Shown here: piece by piece, positions 1 through 5,325 of the stretch
Position numbering within the stretch: position 1 is the first letter of the stretch
How the letters are laid out: each line of letters starts with the position of its first letter
Source of the DNA: Casp-actino8 sp039800005
Lineage (GTDB): Bacteria > Actinomycetota > Acidimicrobiia > Acidimicrobiales > Ilumatobacteraceae
DNA: 5,712 nt
Assembly (NCBI GenBank): GCA_039800005.1
Contig: JBDLRN010000056.1
Span: 1 to 5,712, forward strand
Direction of reading: 5' to 3'
Translations under genes and position numbers: made by a program
The notes under the pieces: generated by a model
What the model saw: the letters and a program-made list of their open reading frames with translations, nothing else
What the model was told of the DNA's origin: nothing
Databases searched by the model: none

Positions 1-2454
1 TCAACTGGGTTGAATGATCTTGTAGCCCGTGCTGCGCTGAACCAGCGTTCGACCGAGCGGTGAGGCGACGGCGCGGAAGCCGTCCTCCGACATCTTCTGG
101 CCGTGACTCGCACCCGCCGCGCGCGAGATGTTCTCGTCCATCAATGTGCCACCCAGATCGTTGCAGCCGGACTGGAGCAACTGCTGAGCTCCGGCGACAC
201 CGATCTTCACCCAACTCACCTGAACGTTGTCGACGAGTCCGTGGTACACGATGCGTCCGATCGCGTGCATGAGCACCGTCTCGCGGAAGGTGGGCCCTCG
301 GCGTGACTTCCTCTGCAGATAGATCGGCGACGCCATGTGCACGAACGGCAAGGGGATGAACTCGGTGAACCCACCGGTCTCCTTCTGCAATTCACGAGCA
401 CGGATCATGTGCTCGGCCCACGAGGCGGGCTCTTCGATGGAGCCGAACATGATGGTGATGTTGGAGTGCAGTCCCACTCGGTGGGCCACTCGGTGGCATT
501 CGATCCACTCGTCGGCGGTGATCTTGTCGCTGCACAGGATCGATCGCGCGCGGGTGTCGAGGATCTCGGCCGCGGTGCCGGGCAAAGACGCGAGGCCGGC
601 GTCCTTCATCTTGGTGAGGTAGGTCTCGAGGTCTTCGCCGTTGCGTCGAGCACCCTCGGTGATCTCGAGCGCGGTGAATCCGTGCACGTGCATCTCGGGG
701 ACGGCGTCCTTCACCGCCTGCGTGACGTGCAGGTAGTAGTCGCCGTCGAAGTCGGGATGGATTCCGCCCTGCAAGGTGACTTCGGTGGCCCCCATGTTCC
801 AGGCCTCGGTGGCCCGTCGCGCGATGTCGTCGAGCGTGAGCAGATACGGCGTACCGCGCAGGTTGAGCGAGAGGGGCCCCTTCGAGAAGCCGCAGAACTT
901 GCACTTGAACGTGCACACGTTGGTGTAGTTGATGTTGCGGTTGTGCACCCAGGTCACGGTGTCGCCCACGGTTTCGCGCCGCAGATGGTCGGCGTATTCG
1001 GCGATGTCGGCGACTTCGTGCCCGCGCGCGCGGAACAAGGCGACGATCTCGTCGTGACCCACTTCCTGGCCCGCCCGATGTCCGTCCAGGATCTCGTGCA
1101 CACGCGAACGGCGAGATGTTCCTGGCTGACGAGGTGAAGTGCTCGACCCTCGGACATCAGGAACCAACGACGGGGGCGCGTTGTTCGCTCCGCTGTACCA
1201 CTGTGTGCTGCGGTGACCGACCAGCACCACCTCGGCACCGTCGTTCACCACGTCGGCGGCCGTCACCTTCTCGGGCCACACGGCGCCCGGGTCATCGCGG
1301 CCGAGTCCTTCGGCATCGCATCGATCGAGCACGGTGAACTTCAATCCGGCGTCGATCCACACGGGAGCGCCGGTCTCGAGGCTCAGAGAATTCCTGCCGG
1401 TCACGAATTCGGGATACACCGTGAGGCGCGGTGCGAGGTTCATGCCGCGTGATTCGGTCACGTCGCGCAGGCGATCGAGATCGGGCCAGGGCCGTTCGGG
1501 ATTCACGTGGTCGGCAGTCACCGGTGACACGCCACCCCAGTCGTCGATACCGGCGTCGAGCAGGACGCCGAAATCGTCGGACAGATTCGGCGGCGCTTGC
1601 AGATGGATCTCGGGCGGAAGGATCAGGCGAGCCACCGCGATCGACCACAGGAACTCGTCCTGCGGGCAGGCCGGGTCGTTCTGCATGCCGGTGCGCGGCT
1701 TGGGCAGGAAGTTCTGCACGATGACTTCCTGCACGTGACCGTGTCGGCGATGTGACTCGGCGATGGCGACGAGAGCGTCGATGCGATCGGCTCGATCTTC
1801 ACCGATGCCGACGAGGATGCCGGTGGTGAACGGAATCTTGAGTTCCCCGGCGTAGTCGAGTGTGGCGAGTCGACGCTCGGGTGTTTTGTCGGGTGCGCCG
1901 CGATGGCAGGCCAGGTCGTGACGAAGAGTCTCGACCATCATTCCTTGGCTCGGACTCACGGTGCGCAGTCGGGCGAGCTCGTCACGACTCATCGCTCCGG
2001 CGTTGGCGTGGGGGAGCAGGCCGGTTTCGTCGATCACGAGGCGAGCCATCGCCACGAGGTAGTCGACGGTCGACGCGTAGCCGTGTTGGTCGAGCCACTC
2101 GCGGGCCACGGCGTAGCGCTCTTCGGGTGCTTCGCCGAGAGTGAACAGCGCCTCATGACAACCCATTTTCGCTCCACGCTTCGCAATGGCGAGAACGTCC
2201 TCGGGTGACAAGTACGGACTCTCGAGTCGGGCCGGGGGTTGGGCGAAGGTGCAGTAGCCGCAGGTGTCGCGACACAGCATGGTGAGAGGGATGAACACCT
2301 TGGGGGAGAAAGAGACCCGTGAACCGTGGTGGCGGTTGCGAACGTCGCGGGCCTGCGACATGAGTTCGTCGAGGGGAGTGTCGACGAGATGCTGGAGCTC
2401 AGGGTGCTGGAACTCGACTCCCGAACGGGAGACAGGGATGCGCTGGCGCGACAT
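1..2454 (-). CDS. fbiC: FO synthase, fused CofG-CofH (FbiC), complete, 817 aa
   Basis: This cytoplasmic enzyme makes FO, the deazaflavin chromophore of coenzyme F420. By family knowledge, the CofH half joins L-tyrosine to 5-amino-6-ribitylaminouracil and the CofG half closes the ring, each using its own 4Fe-4S cluster and S-adenosylmethionine. Two radical-SAM CX3CX2C motifs are visible: CRDTCGYC (Cys61, 65, 68) in the N-terminal CofG half, and CTFKCKFC (Cys514, 518, 521) in the CofH half. Other family hallmarks are LACHRGAPDKTP near residue 182 (CofG), LQGGIHPDFDGDYY near 561 and WVKIGVAGAQQLL near 748 (CofH). A poorly conserved linker lies around residues 430-500. The length fits fused actinobacterial FbiC (856 aa in Mycobacterium tuberculosis). 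I chose the ATG at 2454 because GAGGT (2461-2465) sits 6 bases upstream and similarity begins soon after. The open frame runs on to 2721, but that part is Ser/Arg/Pro-rich and overlaps the upstream gene. It ends with TGA at the window's left edge. Confidence 0.96.
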   Translation of the reverse strand: MSRQRIPVSRSGVEFQHPELQHLVDTPLDELMSQARDVRNRHHGSRVSFSPKVFIPLTMLCRDTCGYCTFAQPPARLESPYLSPEDVLAIAKRGAKMGCHEALFTLGEAPEERYAVAREWLDQHGYASTVDYLVAMARLVIDETGLLPHANAGAMSRDELARLRTVSPSQGMMVETLRHDLACHRGAPDKTPERRLATLDYAGELKIPFTTGILVGIGEDRADRIDALVAIAESHRRHGHVQEVIVQNFLPKPRTGMQNDPACPQDEFLWSIAVARLILPPEIHLQAPPNLSDDFGVLLDAGIDDWGGVSPVTADHVNPERPWPDLDRLRDVTESRGMNLAPRLTVYPEFVTGRNSLSLETGAPVWIDAGLKFTVLDRCDAEGLGRDDPGAVWPEKVTAADVVNDGAEVVLVGHRSTQWYSGANNAPPSLVPDVRGSSTSPRQPGTSRRSRVHEILDGHRAGQEVGHDEIVALFRARGHEVADIAEYADHLRRETVGDTVTWVHNRNINYTNVCTFKCKFCGFSKGPLSLNLRGTPYLLTLDDIARRATEAWNMGATEVTLQGGIHPDFDGDYYLHVTQAVKDAVPEMHVHGFTALEITEGARRNGEDLETYLTKMKDAGLASLPGTAAEILDTRARSILCSDKITADEWIECHRVAHRVGLHSNITIMFGSIEEPASWAEHMIRARELQKETGGFTEFIPLPFVHMASPIYLQRKSRRGPTFRETVLMHAIGRIVYHGLVDNVQVSWVKIGVAGAQQLLQSGCNDLGGTLMDENISRAAGASHGQKMSEDGFRAVASPLGRTLVQRSTGYKIIQPS

Positions 2455-2578
2455 GAATGAACCTCGGAACGTGAGGGCGGGATCCGCCCGTGGATTCAGT
2501 TGTTGCCAGAGCACAACGAGATTCCGGCGGATGCGAGAGAGCCGTTCGGGACCCCACCCTGTCGTGCTGAGGGAAAGA
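2455..2578 (-). promoter_or_regulatory. fbiC leader with ribosome binding site and competing hairpins
   Basis: This is the 124-base gap between the chorismate mutase-VOC stop and the fbiC start. A ribosome binding site, GAGGT (2461-2465), is clear. Just upstream is a perfect 6-bp hairpin: GGGCGG (2475-2480) pairs with CCGCCC (2484-2489) around a 3-base loop. The 2482-2488 segment can instead pair with 2526-2532 (a 7-bp inverted repeat, ATCCGCC/GGCGGAT), enclosing a 5-bp hairpin (2499-2503 with 2513-2517). The two folds are mutually exclusive. No U-run follows the short hairpin, so it is not a classical terminator. Regulation is an inference. Whether fbiC is co-transcribed with the upstream gene is not decided by the sequence. 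Confidence 0.4.
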
Positions 2579-3361
2579 CTAACCGGTCGTGCGGTCCCGG
2601 AACGCCTCGAGGACGTTGGCCGTCGAGACGCCGACCCGATGGCCGGTCCGGGAGATGAAGCCCACTTGGACGCCCGTGGACTGATCGCGAGCGGTGAAGA
2701 ACTGTTCGTGGCCGTCGGCATCGATCACGATGTCGGTGAGCTGCGAGTTGGTCGTACCGGCGAGGGCCGCATGGGCGTAGCCGGCGTTGAGAACGTCGAT
2801 CGACAGATGGTGGATGCCCGGTCCGTGTTGGGCCAGATGGCGGGCGACGTCGGCGTTGGCGTCGGGGCCGACCAGAACGATGGTGACGCCACCGGCCGAG
2901 AGCACCCGCATGCCACGGTGCTTGGGTGACGATTCGTCGACGTGGAAGCCCCAACGGTCGGTGAACGTCGTGCTCGCGGCGTCGACGTCGTCGACGGCGA
3001 TGACGACGTGGTCGATGCGACTGGCCACGGTGTCGATAGACGAGCGCGTGGAGTCAGGTGTGGCGGTCTTGTCGGGGGCCGGATCGCTCCGGCGGCCAGC
3101 CACTTCGATGCGATGGGTCTCGGAGAGCAGGACGCGCACGATCTGTTCGGCGAAGTCGGGATCGACGCCGGCCTCGATGGCCCAGTGGCGACGGGTGCCG
3201 ACCACGTCGCGAACCCGAGTGGGTTGGATGATCGGCGTGTCGGAGTGCTCTTTCACCCGAGCGACCTCGTGGCAGACCGCCAGACGTTCGGCGAGAACCC
3301 GGATCAGCTCACGGTCGAGTTCGTCGATCCGGGCCCGGAGAGCCGACAGGTCGGGAGTCAC
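2579..3361 (-). CDS. Chorismate mutase (AroQ/PchB-like) fused to HPPD-like VOC domain
   Basis: This 260-aa protein has two domains. Residues about 4-90 form an all-helical AroQ-type chorismate mutase: LSALRARIDELD carries Arg9, LAER carries Arg26 and VARVK carries Lys37, matching Arg11, Arg28 and Lys39 of the E. coli enzyme. The following RV...R..WA..AGVDPDF pattern recalls PchB. A linker of about 25 residues leads to one VOC module (about 115-260). This resembles the C-terminal half of 4-hydroxyphenylpyruvate dioxygenase: IDHVVIAV supplies His118, GPGIHHLSIDV supplies His185, and EQFFT plus FISRTGHRVG resemble QIFT and EIIxRxGxxGFG. The Glu that normally completes the iron site aligns with Gly234. 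The likely substrate is chorismate for the first domain; the second could bind prephenate or an arylpyruvate, but its reaction is unknown. The start is GTG at 3361 (leaderless pattern, no good ribosome binding site). The frame stays open to 3808, but that part overlaps the decayed HNH gene and has no mutase similarity. Confidence 0.85.
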   Translation of the reverse strand: MTPDLSALRARIDELDRELIRVLAERLAVCHEVARVKEHSDTPIIQPTRVRDVVGTRRHWAIEAGVDPDFAEQIVRVLLSETHRIEVAGRRSDPAPDKTATPDSTRSSIDTVASRIDHVVIAVDDVDAASTTFTDRWGFHVDESSPKHRGMRVLSAGGVTIVLVGPDANADVARHLAQHGPGIHHLSIDVLNAGYAHAALAGTTNSQLTDIVIDADGHEQFFTARDQSTGVQVGFISRTGHRVGVSTANVLEAFRDRTTG

Positions 3362-3368
3362 GTCGGCA

Positions 3369-3374
3369 ACGGTA
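3369..3374 (-). promoter_or_regulatory. Candidate -10 element for a leaderless chorismate mutase-VOC mRNA
   Basis: On the minus strand TACCGT fits the actinobacterial -10 consensus TANNNT. It ends exactly 7 bases before the GTG at 3361, so transcription could begin at the start codon itself. No Shine-Dalgarno sequence is seen before that GTG, which agrees with leaderless translation. I see no convincing -35 element. The site lies inside the end of the decayed HNH gene. TANNNT is short and can occur by chance. Confidence 0.35.
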
Positions 3375-3434
3375 GTCGGGAGGCCCGGCGATCGGGGTCT
3401 GGAAACCAAGTGCCCGTGTTTCGGGATCGAGTGA

Positions 3435-3560
3435 CAGCGTCCAGCCTCCCTCGTGGGCGGCGTGGTGGTGACGACTGCACAGGGGCACCTGGTTGTCGAG
3501 GTCGGTTCGGCCCCCGTTCTCCCAATACTCGATGTGGTGCACCTGACACTTGTGAAAGGG
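3435..3560 (-). other. HNH nuclease motif within the decayed gene
   Basis: The HNH core is still readable: Cys of HKC, the HH pair of QVHHIEYW, the Asn of TDLDNQVPLC, then CSRHHHAAHEGGW. This is the best preserved part of the C-terminal region, but it is out of frame with the DUF222 part and has no credible start of its own. A stand-alone HNH product is not supported. Confidence 0.8.
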
Positions 3561-4570
3561 GACTCGCTCCGACCACTCGGCGGGAATTCGCGCCCGTGTG
3601 CGAGCCGTGGTGAGCTTCGACTCGTCGACAGCATCCGGCCCGACGCGCCGATCATCCGACCCGTCGAAAGCTTCCGTGAAGCCGGGCGTCCTGCAATTGT
3701 CGCCGAGCCGAACTCCCACGTCTCGCGGACATGTCTTAGCCGGTGGGCGGGTGTCTCGTCTCGAGACGATTGCGTGGCGCCTCTGAGAGATCGATGCCCG
3801 ACTCGCACGTCGGCGCCATGCTGTCGAGAGGCGAGAGCACGCCGTCCGCCGGCGTCCTTGCATCACGACCTCAGCTGGTGGGACAGGCGAGAGCACGTCG
3901 ATGGTCGTTGGGTTCGATGCCGGGCGCGACCACGACGGGGATGTCGTCACCGGAGTGGAACATCTGCTCGACACGACGCTCGAGGACGGCCGTGATGGCT
4001 GCTCCCGACACGGGGTCGAAGCGTCCTCGCAGGTTGGTCATTCCCTCGTTGTCGGTCCAGGTGCGAAGGTAGGTGTTCTGGCGTTGACGCTCGAAGGTGG
4101 AAATGCCGTCGTCGGTTCGAACCGCGGCGACGGTCTGGTCGACCAGCGTGCGGAAGTCACGCAGATTCATGGTGGTGGCGGCCCGGGCGAGTTCGGGAGC
4201 GTGGGCGAGAAACTCGTCGCGATCGTCACCGACCTTGTCGAGGCCACGACCGACGAGGTCGAGATGGGTCGAGGTGATGCTGCCGTTGGCCAGAACTTCG
4301 GCCAGGTCGGGTGCCGCATCGGCGACGTGGGAGCGATTGACGACGTCGCGTGCCTCACGAGGAGTCATGCCAGCGTGGGCGACTAGTTCGTGCTCTGGAA
4401 CGACGAATGCCGGATTGGACGTGTCGGTGAGTAGAGCTTCCATTCGAGCGACGAGCGCGATCTCCCGTGCGGCGAGTCGGGCCTTTTCCGACCGTGTGAC
4501 TGCGAGTTCACGACGAACATCGGCGATGTTCATGGTCGAGATCTCGAGCAGTTCGGCGTTCACGATCTCG

Positions 4571-4576
4571 AACGTA
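4571..4576 (-). promoter_or_regulatory. Candidate -10 element before the DUF222-HNH remnant
   Basis: TACGTT (TANNNT type) on the minus strand lies exactly 7 bases before the GTG at 4563, the same geometry as before the chorismate mutase-VOC gene. It supports GTG 4563 rather than ATG 4533 as the original start, giving an N-terminus beginning VNAELLEIST. No clear -35 element or Shine-Dalgarno sequence is seen. Confidence 0.3.
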
Positions 4577-4623
4577 CACAGGGGGTGTGACACGGATGCC
4601 GAACGACACTCCATCGATTCACA

Positions 4624-4662
4624 CTGTTTCAGAAAGTTTTTCGAAACAGCTCGCGAACTTTC
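4624..4662. repeat. Two overlapping perfect inverted repeats in the divergent intergenic region
   Basis: CTGTTTC (4624-4630) and GAAACAG (4643-4649) form a perfect 7-bp inverted repeat around 12 bases. GAAAGTT (4632-4638) and AACTTTC (4656-4662) form a second one around 17 bases, interleaved with the first. A small GTTT-TTCG-AAAC hairpin is nested inside (4636-4647). The stretch is AT-richer than its surroundings and lies about 50 bases before the plus-strand membrane gene. It could be an operator for the divergent promoters or a structured RNA leader. There is no direct evidence for either. Confidence 0.5.
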
Positions 4663-4663
4663 A

Positions 4664-4669
4664 TACGGT
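4664..4669 (+). promoter_or_regulatory. Weak candidate -10 for the membrane-protein pair
   Basis: TACGGT fits TANNNT and immediately follows the inverted repeats, 43 bases before the ATG at 4713. A possible upstream partner, TCGAAA (4641-4646), is 17 bases away but is a poor -35. If real, the inverted repeats would overlap the core promoter and fit a repressor site. Confidence 0.2.
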
Positions 4670-4712
4670 GCCGATCGTTGTCGCCATCGTCCTCGACCGG
4701 AAGGGTTGTTTC

Positions 4713-5039
4713 ATGTTCATCTTCGATCCGTACTCGTTTGGCCACTATGCGGGACTCGTGCTGGCCGTCGGATGGGTTTTCAATCTCTGCTCGACCTTCC
4801 AACTCTTGCGTCGATCCGATGGCGACTTGAGGCGGATTGGCCGAACCCGACGCCTCGAACTGATCCTGAACGTTTTCGGCATCGTCGTGTATTTCCTCGG
4901 CGCCTTCCGAGGCTTCATGTGGTTCTTCGACATCCGCCGTCGTCTGACGGAGAACGCAACTCACGATGCGAGGGAGGCGGCGCTGCGCCGACGTGAGGAG
5001 CGATTCGCTCGCTACATGGAGGAGACATATGGGCGCTGA
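4713..5039 (+). CDS. Small two-helix membrane protein A (108 aa), unknown function
   Basis: I do not recognise this family. The protein has two hydrophobic segments, about residues 12-32 and 49-72, joined by a basic loop (RRSDGDLRRIGRTRR). They are followed by an Arg- and Glu-rich, probably helical tail (about 74-108). It aligns without gaps to the next gene's product over residues 1-78, with 24 identities by eye, sharing GWxFN (20-24), SD (35-36), IGxTR (42-46), GI (56-57) and GFxWF (67-71). I chose the ATG at 4713 because GGAAGGG (4699-4705) is 7 bases upstream and because this start makes the two paralogues collinear. The frame is open from 4587, but that part overlaps the inverted repeats. 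The end overlaps the next gene by 11 bases, so translation is probably coupled. It could be a subunit of a hetero-oligomeric membrane complex, but this is inference. Confidence 0.75.
   Translation: MFIFDPYSFGHYAGLVLAVGWVFNLCSTFQLLRRSDGDLRRIGRTRRLELILNVFGIVVYFLGAFRGFMWFFDIRRRLTENATHDAREAALRRREERFARYMEETYGR
5018..5024 (+). promoter_or_regulatory. Strong ribosome binding site of membrane protein B, inside gene A
   Basis: GGAGGAG lies 4 bases before the ATG at 5029 and within the last codons of the upstream gene. It fixes the start of the second gene and supports translational coupling of the pair. Confidence 0.7.
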
Positions 5040-5322
5040 AGGGGCCGAATTCGGCGTCGTGATCATCGGCGCGGTGGTGATCACAGGATGGGCATTCAAC
5101 ATCTGGGCACTGATTCGTGCGGTCAAGACCTCGGATCACGTATTTCGAATGATTGGTAAGACCCGTAGTGGTCAAATGACGCTCCACATCGTCGGCATTT
5201 TCCTGAACTTGATCGGTGTGATCGCCGGTTTCGTCTGGTTCTGGACGACTCGCAAACAGTTGGATGCGATCAGGCTTCAGAGTGATCAGCCGGGCTTTCC
5301 GCCTCCCGCCCCCGAGCGCTGA
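5029..5322 (+). CDS. Small two-helix membrane protein B (97 aa), paralogue of A
   Basis: This is the tandem paralogue of the preceding gene product; its function is unknown. Hydrophobic segments span about residues 8-32 and 50-73, with the shared signature GWAFN (20-24), SD (35-36), IGKTR (42-46), GI (56-57), GFVWF (67-71) and RKQL (75-78). The C-terminus differs from protein A: it is shorter and Pro-rich (PGFPPPAPER) instead of charged and helical. The ATG at 5029 is set by the GGAGGAG ribosome binding site and by gapless alignment with A. The gene overlaps A by 11 bases, so the two are almost certainly co-expressed. Its TGA stop directly abuts the stop of the convergent riboflavin synthase gene. 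Topology is uncertain because the central loop is basic. Confidence 0.75.
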   Translation: MGAEGAEFGVVIIGAVVITGWAFNIWALIRAVKTSDHVFRMIGKTRSGQMTLHIVGIFLNLIGVIAGFVWFWTTRKQLDAIRLQSDQPGFPPPAPER

Positions 5323-5325
5323 TCA
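5320..5325. other. Abutting convergent stop codons (TGATCA)
   Basis: The palindrome TGATCA holds the TGA stop of the plus-strand membrane gene (5320-5322) and the TGA stop of riboflavin synthase on the minus strand (5323-5325). There is no intergenic space, so any terminator for either transcript must lie within the opposing coding sequence. I see no strong terminator hairpin with a T-run here. Confidence 0.9.

Larger units (their letters stand above)
3309..4563 (-). pseudogene. Decayed DUF222 (13E12-type) HNH endonuclease gene
   Basis: Members of this actinobacterial family have a long helical DUF222 domain and a C-terminal HNH nuclease motif in one frame, usually about 400-500 aa. Here the N-terminal part is intact from GTG 4563 (or ATG 4533) to HRRALACPTS, where TGA at 3871-3873 stops it. 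It includes DVVNRSHVADAAPDLAEVL, DDGISTFERQR and LRGRFDPVSGAAI. The expected continuation is scattered. PPAEVVM is in a second frame. DARTPADGV (3838-3864) and CESGIDLS are back in the first frame, which stops again at 3736-3738. GRMLSTSRSSPRLAHG, possibly a remnant, is in the third frame. The HNH part is in the second frame: HKCQVHHIEYWENGG, TDLDNQVPLCSRHHH and HEGGW (about 3435-3560). The usual CxxPGC before the HNH core is missing, suggesting deletion. The original 3' end is unclear; the HNH frame reaches 3309, overlapping the next gene by 53 bases. Several independent lesions make a single sequencing error unlikely. Such genes are often multicopy and of unknown role. Confidence 0.82.

Noticed and set aside
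337..1137. Long plus-strand open frame opposite fbiC
   Set aside because: It is antisense to a well-conserved enzyme, with biased composition typical of a shadow frame in GC-rich DNA.
2455..2721. N-terminal extension of the FO synthase frame by 89 residues
   Set aside because: The extension is low-complexity Ser/Arg/Pro, overlaps the upstream gene in another frame, and the ATG at 2454 has a good ribosome binding site.
2960..3020. GTCGAC/GACGACG-rich stretch resembling a simple repeat
   Set aside because: It is explained by Val, Asp and Ala codons of the VOC start (DHVVIAVDDVDAA).
3435..3560. HNH motif as a homing endonuclease or intron-encoded nuclease
   Set aside because: The flanking residues (VHHIEYWENGG, HEGGW) and the upstream DUF222 domain place it in the 13E12-type family. 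No intron or intein boundaries are visible.
2264..3613. Long plus-strand open frames opposite the fbiC start and the mutase-VOC gene
   Set aside because: They mirror the codon bias of the minus-strand genes and show no recognisable motifs.
3362..3808. Upstream extension of the chorismate mutase-VOC frame to an ATG at 3808
   Set aside because: It overlaps the HNH remnant, has no mutase similarity and is Ser/Thr/Arg-rich. A TTG at 3409 is also possible but has no ribosome binding site.
4587..4712. N-terminal extension of membrane protein A
   Set aside because: The region holds the inverted repeats, and the ATG at 4713 has a ribosome binding site and gives gapless alignment with the paralogue.
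4097..4996. Plus-strand 299-codon frame across the DUF222 region and the membrane gene
   Set aside because: It crosses the intergenic palindromes and overlaps two better-supported genes in other frames. Its composition is Arg/Ser-rich.
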